Part shown: positions 8,119 through 16,272 of the stretch, piece after piece
How the letters are laid out: each line of letters starts with the position of its first letter
Numbering within the stretch: position 1 is the stretch's first letter
Assembly (NCBI GenBank): GCA_002428685.1
Contig: DIXL01000067.1
Coordinates: 7,209 to 32,235 of the forward strand
Length of the DNA: 25,027 nucleotides
Source: Cloacimonetes bacterium UBA6081
Lineage (GTDB): Bacteria > Cloacimonadota > Cloacimonadia > Cloacimonadales > Cloacimonadaceae
Direction of reading: 5' to 3'
Position numbers and translations under genes: made by a program
The notes under the pieces: model-generated
What the model saw: the letters and a program-made list of their open reading frames with translations, nothing else
Databases searched by the model: none
Told to the model about the DNA's origin: nothing

Positions 8119-8185
8119 AATTACGCAATTAGTACGGAATGATTAAGGATAAAGTCCGTATTCATTTCGTATTGATTGCGTAATT
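8119..8185. repeat. 24-bp hairpin downstream of the AEC gene
   Basis: Positions 8119-8142 and 8162-8185 pair at 21 of 24 positions around a 19-nt loop; the outer 11 bp (AATTACGCAAT) are perfect. It lies 52 bases beyond the stop of the AEC carrier gene on the minus strand. It may end or stabilise that operon's transcript, but there is no T-run typical of an intrinsic terminator. Confidence 0.65.
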
Positions 8186-8236
8186 CAAGCAAGGGGGAAC
8201 TAAATGCTGAGAATATTGAAATTGTTCTTGCCCGTT

Positions 8237-9136
8237 TCAGAATAGGTAAATCAACAGCGGTAAATAGAATAGCGCAATAAAGATGGAGATGGAAACGCAG
8301 GTTGCGGCAAATTCACTGTCCATATTCTCCAAATTGGCAAAGATGAGGGTGTTAAATCCAATCGGAAGGGCGGAATTAGCAATAACCACGGTGCGTGTGA
8401 TGCCGGTAAAAGAAAAAATTGTAGCCAATGCAATGCCTATTCCCAAGCCCACTCCCATGCGGATAAATACAGCGATAAGTGCCTTGCTGAGATGTTTTAG
8501 TTTTGGATCAAAATACAGTCCCAGGGCTATCATTACCAAAGGAACCGTAGGCTGGCTAATCAGGGTGAAAAAATTGAAAGCCAGGGGAGGCAAAGGTATG
8601 GAAGCTGCCTTCCACACAAAGGCAATCAGCATTGCCCACAAAGGTGGCATGCGCAAAAATTTACCCCAATAAATCTTGTCTGTGTGGCTGTTGTCCCCAT
8701 ATTTGATGGCGTTGTAATAGGTGAAGGTGAAAATCATAAAAGTGTTGCCTATATCAAACAAGGAAGCCCGGGCCAGGCCTTCATTGCCATGCGCTGCGGC
8801 AAAAAATGGCAAGGAATAGGCGGTATTCATAATCATGGTGCCCACCAGAAAGCTGCCAAACATGGGTCTGGGCATGTTTAACCGCCGTCCCACAAAGTAT
8901 GAGATAAAATACATGCAAAAGACCACCGCAATGGCCATAAAGGGGATCAGAGCCATATCTGCCACAAGCTGCACATTGGTTACGGCGATTATCGTTAAGG
9001 CTGGAAGAGTAACTGTTAGCACCAAACGCAACAGGATTGGGGCATCTTCTTTTTTAAGGAGCTTCAGTTGCTTGAAAGCGATGCCCAAAAAGAAGGCCAG
9101 GATGAGGGGAATAATCTTTTCTACAAAAGGATTCAT
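8237..9136 (-). CDS. AEC-family membrane carrier
   Basis: A 299-aa inner-membrane protein of the auxin efflux carrier (AEC, Mem_trans) family, a secondary transporter fold of about ten helices in two inverted halves. Hydrophobic segments follow each other closely from MNPFVEKIIPLILAFFLGIAF to the C-terminal IFIALFYLPLLIYLF. Family features include the first-helix start with KxLKLLKKED, the LVLTVTLPALTI segment and the half-repeat ending ANSALPIGFNTLIFA. Bacterial members move malate, malonate or other small acids; the substrate is not readable here. Its ATG lies 3 nt after the pit stop codon, so it is co-translated with the phosphate permease. Why the two are paired is unclear. Confidence 0.88.
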   Translation of the reverse strand: MNPFVEKIIPLILAFFLGIAFKQLKLLKKEDAPILLRLVLTVTLPALTIIAVTNVQLVADMALIPFMAIAVVFCMYFISYFVGRRLNMPRPMFGSFLVGTMIMNTAYSLPFFAAAHGNEGLARASLFDIGNTFMIFTFTYYNAIKYGDNSHTDKIYWGKFLRMPPLWAMLIAFVWKAASIPLPPLAFNFFTLISQPTVPLVMIALGLYFDPKLKHLSKALIAVFIRMGVGLGIGIALATIFSFTGITRTVVIANSALPIGFNTLIFANLENMDSEFAATCVSISIFIALFYLPLLIYLF

Positions 9137-9139
9137 GGG

Positions 9140-10624
9140 CTATTTAGGGGTATGATAAAAGCTGCGGAACAGCAGGTCTAAACGACTTTCCAGATGGCGA
9201 TTATAGCTGATATCAGCCTCGCTAAGCCCCAGGGTTTTTGCCTGCCAGGCGGGGTTTGCGGACAGGGCTTCGCGCAATTCCCATTTGTGGAGAAATTCGC
9301 GTCCCTCCAGCTTTTCCAATGCTTGCCACTGCTGCAAAGAGAAGTCCTTCTTTAGTCCTTTGTCTAATAGCAACTGAGTTTTAACTGTAAGGGGGTAAAC
9401 TTCGGTGATGTGAATGATGGCCAATAATTCGGGACGGCTGTAATGCCCTTGTTTAATAATTTCCTGATACAAGCTGCGTTCGCTGTCAAAACTGCGGCCA
9501 TTGACTGTGGAGAGAAACTTGGTGTCAAATCCCTGGCGTTCAATTTCGGTAATTGTGTTGCGGTTGAAGATATACTTGGTGGTTTGGTGGACGCTTTGCT
9601 CAAATACATTCTGGACAATAAACAAGGCTACAAAAGAAAAGAAAAAAGCAATGATTGGAGCTGCCACCCAGCCCATGGAAATTCTGCCCAAAAGATTGTA
9701 ACGGATGTTTTTTCCGCCTTTGGCCAAACCAATGCCCAAGACCGAACCCACAATGATTTGTGAAGCAGAGACAGGAACCAAAGGAATGGGAGGTAATCCC
9801 AATTTTATCAGGAGATTGTGCAAAGCAATGGACGAAAACAAAAACAGGACAAGAGATTCTGCCAGGACAGCAATTAATCCGGTTATGGGAGACAGGCTGA
9901 ATAGCTCTTTGCCAACGGTTTTCATCACTTTTTGCGAATAGGTGTAGATGCCAACCACAATGGATAGCGAGCCTATTAAAAATAACTGGGTTACGCCACT
10001 TAAATACCCCAGGCCAGGGATTTGCAAATCCCGAAAAGGATTGACGGGCACAAATACACCCACGATATTGGCAATGTTGTTTGCACCCAAAGAATATGCC
10101 CCAAATGCTCCAATAACCAGCAGGCCAAGCCGTGTCCACACATCCTGCTCTAATAAATGCATTTTCACTTTGTTCAGATATGCCCGGAAAACAAAAAACA
10201 GCAAAGCTGCAAAAATCGCACCCAAAACAGGGGCTATCAGCCAACTTGCAGCTATGGTGGCAAGGCTGGCAAAATCTGTCAGCTTTCCGGCAAAATAATT
10301 CCAGCCGATAATTGCGCCTGCCAAAGTTTGGGAAGTGGCCACAGGAATGCCGATGCGAACCATCAGAGTAATTGTTGCTGCTGCAGCCAAAGCCACGGTG
10401 AAAGCTCCGCCAATTTCGTTTACTGCACCTAATTTGCTAAGGGTGCCGGAGGGTCCGCTTCCGTCTAAAACAGCTCCCAAGGTAACAAAAATAGCTGCAA
10501 TCAGAGCTGCTTTTTTAAAGCTGATCATCTTTGTTTCCACGGCTACGCCAAAGATATTTGCGGTGTCCTTGGCACCAAAAGACCAGCCTAAAAACAGGCC
10601 ACTGAGCAAGAAAATAAATACCAT
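9140..10624 (-). CDS. Pit-type inorganic phosphate permease
   Basis: A 494-aa inner-membrane permease of the PiT family, which takes up phosphate or metal-phosphate with protons or sodium. The duplicated signature appears as FGAKDTANIFGVAV (about residues 16-29) and LGANNIANIVGVFV (about 200-213). Each half is followed by a GPSGTLSKL or related segment. Both copies deviate from the usual GANDxAN: the first has Lys for Asn, the second Asn for Asp. About ten membrane segments fill residues 1-350. The last 130 residues are a soluble tail rich in charged helices, longer than in simple bacterial Pit proteins and unassigned. The ATG directly follows the stop codon of the DUF47 gene. Confidence 0.9.
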   Translation of the reverse strand: MVFIFLLSGLFLGWSFGAKDTANIFGVAVETKMISFKKAALIAAIFVTLGAVLDGSGPSGTLSKLGAVNEIGGAFTVALAAAATITLMVRIGIPVATSQTLAGAIIGWNYFAGKLTDFASLATIAASWLIAPVLGAIFAALLFFVFRAYLNKVKMHLLEQDVWTRLGLLVIGAFGAYSLGANNIANIVGVFVPVNPFRDLQIPGLGYLSGVTQLFLIGSLSIVVGIYTYSQKVMKTVGKELFSLSPITGLIAVLAESLVLFLFSSIALHNLLIKLGLPPIPLVPVSASQIIVGSVLGIGLAKGGKNIRYNLLGRISMGWVAAPIIAFFFSFVALFIVQNVFEQSVHQTTKYIFNRNTITEIERQGFDTKFLSTVNGRSFDSERSLYQEIIKQGHYSRPELLAIIHITEVYPLTVKTQLLLDKGLKKDFSLQQWQALEKLEGREFLHKWELREALSANPAWQAKTLGLSEADISYNRHLESRLDLLFRSFYHTPK

Positions 10625-11269
10625 TTACAACTGACGCTTGATGGTGTAGATGGAAAGACGATCACAAACTGCTTGTGCGTAATCCGAAATCTTTTCGATG
10701 TGAATGGCAAAAAACCGCAATTGGCTTTTTTGAGATAGCTCTATATCCAAAGCAAAGATTTGACGGCGCAACCTTTCGCCAATGTGATCTGCTTCCCGCT
10801 CGAAAAAATACACTTTGTGGATGTAATTATTCACGGCAGAGAGATCGCGGAAAAAAGAGCGGACAGCAAAAACAAGCTGTTCAACTGCTGCCACAGAAGC
10901 TCTGGTTGTTTGCATCCACAGATCGTCTAACACTTCAGGAATCTGAGGCATTTCGATAGAGAATTGCAGCAGCGAATCCTTTATATTATCAATAACTTCA
11001 TCGGTGTTTTCCAAAATGGCCAGGACGTCTCCACGGTTTTCGGGAATCAAAGTGCGCTCGTATAAAAAACGTTCGATACCCACCCGCAAATCATCTGCGC
11101 GGTGTTCGTTATCACGGATTTGTGACAAACGCTGTTCAAACTGCTCATTACGGCTATTTAGATAGTCTTCCATAGCAAGCTGAAACATCATGGCAGAATC
11201 GCTCACGATATCCAAAAAAGCATCTATCTGACTCTCAACGAATCTGGTTGTTTTCAAAATCAGTGCCAT
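10625..11269 (-). CDS. DUF47/PhoU-like regulator of Pit permease
   Basis: A 214-aa all-helical cytoplasmic protein of the DUF47 (PhoU_div) family, which almost always accompanies Pit permeases and is thought to control them, possibly through metal binding. Expected helical patterns are present: FLDIVSDSAMMFQLAMEDYL, the EHRADDLRVGIERFLYE segment with the acidic/His metal-site type EHxAD, then DVLAILENTDEVIDNIKD, and a second FEREADHIGERLRRQIF segment repeating the EADH pattern. The length is normal. It is the first gene of the three-gene operon and is preceded by a plausible promoter at 11312-11341. Confidence 0.9.
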   Translation of the reverse strand: MALILKTTRFVESQIDAFLDIVSDSAMMFQLAMEDYLNSRNEQFEQRLSQIRDNEHRADDLRVGIERFLYERTLIPENRGDVLAILENTDEVIDNIKDSLLQFSIEMPQIPEVLDDLWMQTTRASVAAVEQLVFAVRSFFRDLSAVNNYIHKVYFFEREADHIGERLRRQIFALDIELSQKSQLRFFAIHIEKISDYAQAVCDRLSIYTIKRQL

Positions 11270-11311
11270 TATCTCTCCCGGAACTGTTTTCCTTCAAATA
11301 GTGTATCTTTT

Positions 11312-11341
11312 ACAATAAACTAACAGGGGATTTTCTGTCAA
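11312..11341 (-). promoter_or_regulatory. Sigma-70-type promoter of the phosphate operon
   Basis: On the minus strand, TTGACA (11341 to 11336) is followed after 18 bases by TATTGT (11317 to 11312). The -35 is perfect and the -10 is 4 of 6. The DUF47 ATG lies about 42 bases further on, with GGGAGAG before it. Prediction by eye only. Confidence 0.45.
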
Positions 11342-11416
11342 GAGGGAAAAGGATCTGGCTTATTCCATTTTTGTCCCGAGGATATCACGATGCTTCAAAC
11401 TATAATAGTAGCAGTA

Positions 11417-11466
11417 ATCGAGTAGGGTGATGCTGGATGATCAAATCCAACATCACCCTACTCGAT
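11417..11466. repeat. 22-bp palindrome at the transposase remnant
   Basis: Positions 11417-11438 and 11445-11466 pair with one mismatch around a 6-base loop; the outer 16 bp (ATCGAGTAGGGTGATG) are perfect. The right arm runs directly into the reading frame of the transposase remnant. It may be a relic of an IS end or an inserted palindromic repeat. Confidence 0.75.
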
Positions 11467-11939
11467 ATAAAATTAAGCAACAGGAAGAGGATTTACGTTT
11501 TTCGGGAACCTACTGGCTTAGAACCAACCTCTTAAAATGGAATGAGCGCAAAATATGGGAAACTTATATGATGCTCAAGAGGATTGAATCTGCATTTAGA
11601 AGTTTGAAACATGAGCTTGCTTTTCGCCCAATCTACCACCAAACCGGCCTACGAGCAGAAGCACATATATTCATAGCAGTATTGGCCTATCACCTGCTAA
11701 ATGCGATAGGACATGAATTACGTTGCAACGGAGTTACATCTTCCTGGAATACTGTCAGAAGCACATTATCAAATCATAGAAGAGTTACAGTAACTGGCCT
11801 TACAACTCACAAAAAGATGTATTCAAAGCGAATCACTTCCATGGCAGATCCATCGCATTTATCGATTTATAATGCATTAAACCTAAATCCAAACCCTCGT
11901 ATAAAACCCATAAAAATGGGAAAATGTAGTCCCCCATAA
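11427..11939 (+). pseudogene. IS transposase C-terminal remnant (IS4/IS1634-like)
   Basis: About 160 residues match the end of a DDE transposase of the IS4 superfamily, closest in wording to IS1634-type enzymes. The frame shows FSGTYWLRTN, then RIESAFRSLKHELAFRPIYHQ, the region carrying the catalytic Glu of the DDE triad, then EAHIFIAVLAYHLLNAIGHEL and a variable tail. The two catalytic aspartates and the whole N-terminal half are absent. Real homology begins only after the palindrome ending at 11466, so the apparent start is accidental. No second IS end is obvious downstream. Clearly a remnant of an old insertion; the exact IS family is tentative. Confidence 0.8.
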
Positions 11940-12015
11940 AAAATGTATGTATTTGTAGGGCAAGTATATAACTACTGTCTGTGGTAAAGTTGGGCTAATT
12001 GCACCACTTTCGGGT

Positions 12016-12342
12016 TCATTCTGATTCCTCATTTGCGGCATGTTTGATCATATCAACCACCCGGGCAGAGCGAAACACAACACCTTCCTTGCTCAACAAT
12101 TCCTTCTGCAAAGCACCCCCAGCGTCCATAGGCAGAGCGATTTCTCCATTACTGCGAACTAATCTCCACCAGGGCAGATTGTGTTTCCTGCTGCTGGAAT
12201 GCAGGATTCTGGCCACGGTTCTGGCTCCATTTGGTAATCCGGCTAACAGGGCAACCTGGCCGTAACTCATTACCTGCCCCTTGGGGATGGAAAGGATTAC
12301 AGCGATTATGCGTTCGGAAATAGTCATTACAAAACCAGGCAT
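12016..12342 (-). CDS. Alkyltransferase-like DNA repair protein (ATL)
   Basis: A 108-aa protein of the MGMT DNA-binding-domain family. It matches the alkyltransferase-like group, which recognises O6-alkylguanine and hands it to nucleotide excision repair instead of demethylating it. Visible marks are IPKGQVMSYGQVA with the nucleotide-flipping Tyr, ARTVARIL with the helix-turn-helix arginine finger, and LPWWRLV where MGMT has PCHR. The acceptor Cys is a Trp, so no methyl transfer is expected. An inner ATG at 12327 overlaps the stop of the ATPase fragment (TAATG) and gives MTISERIIAV, a more usual ATL N-terminus; neither start has a strong Shine-Dalgarno. It appears intact amid broken genes. 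Confidence 0.85.
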   Translation of the reverse strand: MPGFVMTISERIIAVILSIPKGQVMSYGQVALLAGLPNGARTVARILHSSSRKHNLPWWRLVRSNGEIALPMDAGGALQKELLSKEGVVFRSARVVDMIKHAANEESE

Positions 12343-13361
12343 CCAACCGTGTTTTGGTGAGCAATAAACTGCAAATTCAACTGTGGATAGTTACTTTGGA
12401 AACGTTCATACTGCTTGTGATTGATGTGATTCCCATTCCATTTTACCTCATAAGCCTGGCTGCCATTGATAACAAAATCTACTTCACCGCCGCTTTGTGT
12501 GCGCCAGAATTGGATATCTGCATTAGGTAAGCTATCACATAAAAACCTGTAAACAAAGTTTTCGTAAAGCCTGCCCAGGTCATTCCGGTCGGCTGGCAGG
12601 GCATAGTTCTTCAGCACGGTATTACGCATCCCCAAATCCATAAAATACAGCTTGGGCATTTTGCGCAGTTCCTTGGGGTGCCCACTGAAAAAGGGAGCAA
12701 TCAGCTCTATATGAAAGGTTTTCTGCAGGGTATAAAGCAAGGACTCCAGGATATGCCGGCTGATTCCCAGTTCTGTAGCCAGCTTGTTCTTATTCAGCTC
12801 TGAACCGGCTTGAAAAGCCAGCAGTTTTAACAGATGATAGATATCATTGGTTTGGGTTATCCCACTTTCCTGAAAATCCCTTTTTAAATAAGAGCTAAAC
12901 AGCTCAAAAAGCAATTCCTGTTTGCTGTGCTTGTCTGGGGCTAAAACAACGGCAGGGTAGCCACCATAAATAAGATATTCCTCTGCTAAGGTCAATATTT
13001 CTCGTTGGTGAAACAGCGGGACACTGCTGATATCTGGCTTGCTAAGTGTTGCAGTTTTAAACAGTTCGGAAAGCTCTGGTTGAGAACGGAAAATCATAAA
13101 CTCTCTAAAACTGAGGGTGGGAAGGATAAACAGTTTTTTGCGTCCAGCCAGGGAGTCGTCAAAATGCTTATCCAGATAAAAGGCAGAGGAGCTTGTTACA
13201 ATCAGTTTTAGCACTTGGTGGTTCTGGTCGTAGTGGTATTTAAGGAAATTGGTAGGATTATCCAAATACTGTATTTCATCTATAAATACATAGAGCCTTT
13301 CATTTTCAGGTCGGGGCACTATCTGCCACAGCCGGTTGGAGAGTAACCCTCTGGTGGCCAT
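12327..13361 (-). pseudogene. AAA/DUF4143 ATPase, N-terminally truncated
   Basis: The frame begins within the AAA_14 domain: YVFIDEIQYLDNPTNFLKY is the Walker B region, followed by VTSSSAFYLDK (sensor) and LSFREFMIF. It then runs through a winged-helix segment (ELNKNKLATELGISRHILE) and the DUF4143 domain with its nuclease-like pattern (WRTQSGGEVDFVI, YEVKW). The first 60-80 residues with Walker A (GPRxxGKTT) are missing. Just upstream, the DNA switches to a peptidase-like sequence in another frame at about 13330-13336. The apparent ATG lies inside that foreign segment and has no good ribosome site. Loss of ATP binding should make it inactive. It belongs to a different subfamily from the intact copy at 16291-17427. 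Confidence 0.8.
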
Positions 13362-13687
13362 TGTTGATAATCATCTCTAACAAAAGCCGTTTGCCAGGCA
13401 CTGCGATTGCGGATTGCCTCAGAATCGGATTGTCCACGGTTTTGTAAATCTGCAATGATCAAATCCTGTAGAATGTTGTTTTCGATGCTACTAAAATCGG
13501 AATTAACAGAATAAGCCAAAAGGGGAGGCAGCTCTTCCTGTGCGGAAATGACCATATAGCCAGTGGGGTTCAAAGTGAATACATAAGCCAGAACAGCTCC
13601 ATTTGACTCCAAGCTTCGGCAATCTGTAATGCTGTAATCGGGGGACAATTGTCCCAGCTTAAACAATGCCAATTCAAGTAAACAGAA
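13319..13687 (-). pseudogene. Fragment resembling a C10-peptidase propeptide
   Basis: About 115 residues look like the inhibitory propeptide and first strand of a streptopain-type (C10) cysteine protease. Key words are AVLAYVFTLNPTGYMVISAQ, LPPLLAYS and QQWPPEGYSPTG, the last being where the mature protease would begin. There is no ATG and no signal peptide: the frame opens from an in-frame TAA just before FCLLELALFKL, and the nominal start would be TTG. The 3' end is cut at about 13333, where it joins the ATPase fragment out of frame. The Cys/His protease core is absent. Assignment rests on pattern memory and is moderate. Confidence 0.55.
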
Positions 13688-13778
13688 TTAGAAACAGGGA
13701 AAAAGAGAATATCGGGATGTCAATTTCCTGATTAAAACCAAGCAATTGGGAAAACAGCACCCCGATAGTGAGAGGTTG

Positions 13779-15758
13779 TTAACCTTGAATCACAACCTTT
13801 TTTGTCAGGATGCTTTTCCCTGTTTCCATGCGCAAAAAATAGATTCCCTGAGCATAATTATCACAGTTCCAGTGGGTTTCATTCCAGCCTTTTGTGGGAT
13901 TGGAGATCATCCTGCTTTCCAGTTTTTGCCCTTTCAGATTGTAAACTGAAAGCCTCACCGGTGATGCTTGCAAACCATACCATTTAACCGTTGCCATGTT
14001 TCTGGCGGGATTGGGACTTATTTGCAGTTGTTCGGCAACCGCGGGTATTGCCTCATCGCTGTTAGCAACGATTGTAATGGTTACTATATTGGAAGCAGCG
14101 GAGTAATGCTCTCCATTGTAAAGTGCTTTTACATACACAGTGTAAGTGCTGAGCGGAAGGTCTGTCATTGTATAATTTGTGATATCTCCGTCTATGGTAA
14201 TATTCTCAGTGTCATTGATAGTAATCTGGTAATTGGTTGGAACAAGGTCAATTGCAGGGGCGGTCCACTCCAGCAGCATACTGTGTTCTCCGTTTTGGAC
14301 AGCAGTTAGGTTGGTTGGGGCAGGATAAAACATCCCCAGGCTACCATCACTATTCAAACGCATGGCATATATATCGTAGCCGCTAAACCCTTCTTCCCAA
14401 ATTCCGGCGATCCAGTCGTTACCAAAACTGTCAAAATCATAATGTAATTTTGGGGTAACGTTTGAGGCCATGAATTTGTAGTCTTCCGTCCAGGCATTTG
14501 CACCTGTGGTTCTGAAACACCTGGCTCTAAGCTGCAGATTGGTGTCGCTGGAAGGCTCTGTGCCATAAAAATAAACGCAGGTTACCCCAAGCTCCGAAAG
14601 AGCTGCGTATTGTGGACTTGCAACATAGGCACTCATTACTTCGGAAACCAAACCACTTTCTCCCCAAAAACGGTTGCCACTAAAGTCTAAGCGTTGAGCT
14701 GCTAAGCCGGAATTATTTTGGGCAGCATCAGTAAACTTGTAGAACACAAAGATATTCTCTTGCACAGGGTCCACTGCAATTGCCGGATAGTATTGCTGAT
14801 TACCCGTATCAGTGGTAATCAGGCTTCCATTTGTAGTGGTAGAAACAGTTCCATCTGATGTGATGCGGCTTACATATATCTCGTTGATATTATCTGCATT
14901 ACGGTCATCATACCAAGCCAAAACTGCACCGCCGGAGCCATCAGATTCGTAGCCGATAATTTGATTCCAGGCACTAATTCCACCTGCAACAGAGATAGGA
15001 TTGTTCCAGATAATTTCTCCTTGCGGATTCAGTTTCATCACATAAATATGACGTGTGGGCGACCAATAGGGGCCTGTATCCAGATAGTATTTTACCAAAA
15101 TGCTGCCATCGCTGGATTCCAGCATTTGTGGCCAAGTGTAATTTCCCGTTAGAGGCACAAAGCTAATTCCTCCAGCAGCCCATAAAAGCTGTCCAGAGCT
15201 GTTTAATCTTTGCATCCTGATTTCTCCACTTGTGTCTCCAGTGCGCATCCAGGCCACATAAGTGCTATTATCGGAGGTGTTTAATATCTTGGGAGAATAG
15301 TTTGCGTAGGTGGTGTTTGTATCGCTGGAGAGGGCTATGCCATCGTTACCCCAGGGCATTTCTGTGTCCGGGGTGATTTTATATACAATCACATTATTAC
15401 AGACATTACGGATGTCCTGGAATGTTACCAAGGCGTTATTTCCCTGGTCCACACACAGATCATAATCCGTCAGCCAGGTATCGGAAGCGTGGCTGCTGAC
15501 CAATAAACCGTTGGGAGGTGGGAATGTGAAAAACCCCTGTATATCCATTCTTTGTATCCAGACATTGTAGTTACCACCGGAATTATCAAAATAGCTAAGA
15601 TAAGTATGACCGGAGGAATCAATTGCCAGCTTGGGCATCACTTGTTCGCCGGGTCCATTCACAATAGGAGTGGGAAACATGGAGTCAGTACTCCAGCCCA
15701 GTGCATACATGCTCACGCAACATAGTGAGATAATCACAAAGGTGAATAGTGTTTTCAT
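13779..15758 (-). CDS. Secreted protein with FN3 and C-terminal sorting domain
   Basis: A 659-aa secreted protein. A signal peptide spans residues 1-19 (MKTLFTFVIISLCCVSMYA). Residues 25-470 read as repeated beta-strand units of propeller type, with recurring phrases such as GQVMPKLAIDSSGHTYLSY, NYNVWIQRMD and NEIYVSRITSDG. An FN3 domain follows at about 478-565 (PTNLTAVQNGEHSMLLEW onward). Residues 575-659 form a FlgD-like/type A sorting domain: LQISPNPARNMATVKW, VRLSVYNLKGQKL, NYAQGIYFLRMETG and a basic end KKVVIQG, the kind used by type IX secretion and related systems in FCB bacteria. AGAGGT lies 5-8 bases before the ATG. Substrate unknown; probably surface-attached. Confidence 0.85.
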   Translation of the reverse strand: MKTLFTFVIISLCCVSMYALGWSTDSMFPTPIVNGPGEQVMPKLAIDSSGHTYLSYFDNSGGNYNVWIQRMDIQGFFTFPPPNGLLVSSHASDTWLTDYDLCVDQGNNALVTFQDIRNVCNNVIVYKITPDTEMPWGNDGIALSSDTNTTYANYSPKILNTSDNSTYVAWMRTGDTSGEIRMQRLNSSGQLLWAAGGISFVPLTGNYTWPQMLESSDGSILVKYYLDTGPYWSPTRHIYVMKLNPQGEIIWNNPISVAGGISAWNQIIGYESDGSGGAVLAWYDDRNADNINEIYVSRITSDGTVSTTTNGSLITTDTGNQQYYPAIAVDPVQENIFVFYKFTDAAQNNSGLAAQRLDFSGNRFWGESGLVSEVMSAYVASPQYAALSELGVTCVYFYGTEPSSDTNLQLRARCFRTTGANAWTEDYKFMASNVTPKLHYDFDSFGNDWIAGIWEEGFSGYDIYAMRLNSDGSLGMFYPAPTNLTAVQNGEHSMLLEWTAPAIDLVPTNYQITINDTENITIDGDITNYTMTDLPLSTYTVYVKALYNGEHYSAASNIVTITIVANSDEAIPAVAEQLQISPNPARNMATVKWYGLQASPVRLSVYNLKGQKLESRMISNPTKGWNETHWNCDNYAQGIYFLRMETGKSILTKKVVIQG

Positions 15759-16055
15759 ATTTTACCTCTTTTTTTTTGCAGCATCACACACAATGCTAAT
15801 CAAGGTTTTCTGGTTTGCGCAATTTCGTCAAGCAAAAAAGTACTTTGTTAGCAGGAGTCATTCAGCCCCATCACTCTGTTCAAATTTACCGCTATTTTTA
15901 GGGGCTGAAGGATTAATGCATGCAGTCTCCTCGTTGGTTTCCGCTTGAGTCATTTGCACCGCTGATTATTGGAGATGGCCTTGATATTGAGATATTGTGT
16001 AAATGACTCCTACTTTGGCTGGCGTGTAATGGTGAAAAGGTAAAACGCTACTTGT

Positions 16056-16178
16056 AAGGGAGAGCTGCGGAGGGGACAGTTTCGCAAGGGAGAGCTAAAG
16101 CAGGGGAGTATTAAAGCTGAGATACTCCCTTACGCAGTTCTCCCTTGGCGCAGCCTTTCCCTTACGCAGTTCTCCCTT
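16056..16178. repeat. Array of 15-16 bp repeats, left of ATPase
   Basis: Four direct units run from 16056 to 16117 (for example AAGGGAGAGCTAAAGC at 16086-16101; others are degenerate), then about four units in reverse orientation from 16121 to 16178, including two identical copies of ACGCAGTTCTCCCTT at 16132-16146 and 16164-16178. The forward and reverse halves could fold into a long stem. The same unit recurs right of the ATPase gene (17427-17590). Confidence 0.85.
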
Positions 16179-16242
16179 TATCTTGCTAATATTTAGTGAG
16201 ATAACTTTTCCCTTGACTTCAAACATTATCACCAGAAAATGT

Positions 16243-16272
16243 GCAAAGCAGGGATGGCTCTCCCTGATTTGC
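16243..16272 (+). promoter_or_regulatory. Leader hairpin before the ATPase start
   Basis: GCAAAGCAGGGA (16243-16254) and TCCCTGATTTGC (16261-16272) pair at 11 of 12 positions around a 6-nt loop. The hairpin ends 18 bases before the ATG and just before the AGAGGT ribosome site. It may affect translation, or be a decayed unit of the neighbouring repeat, since it contains GGCTCTCCCT. Confidence 0.55.

Larger units (their letters stand above)
7775..8236. other. 462-base gap between two operons, rich in repeats
   Basis: No protein gene is supported here. Reading left to right, it holds the 5' leader of the epimerase operon (7775-7860, minus strand), a segment (about 7889-7930) related to the region upstream of the phosphate operon, a family of ACGGATTAA / CACAGATTA repeats and their reverse complements (7931-8110), and a long hairpin (8119-8185) just after the end of the AEC gene. 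The ACGGATTAAC and TCTGTGTTATCTGTG wording resembles dispersed intergenic repeats seen in several environmental bacterial genomes; that comparison is from memory. Confidence 0.6.

Noticed and set aside
9600..10244. A 214-codon open frame on the minus strand inside the phosphate permease gene
   Set aside because: It is the permease DNA read in another frame; the product is Cys/His/Phe-rich and resembles no protein.
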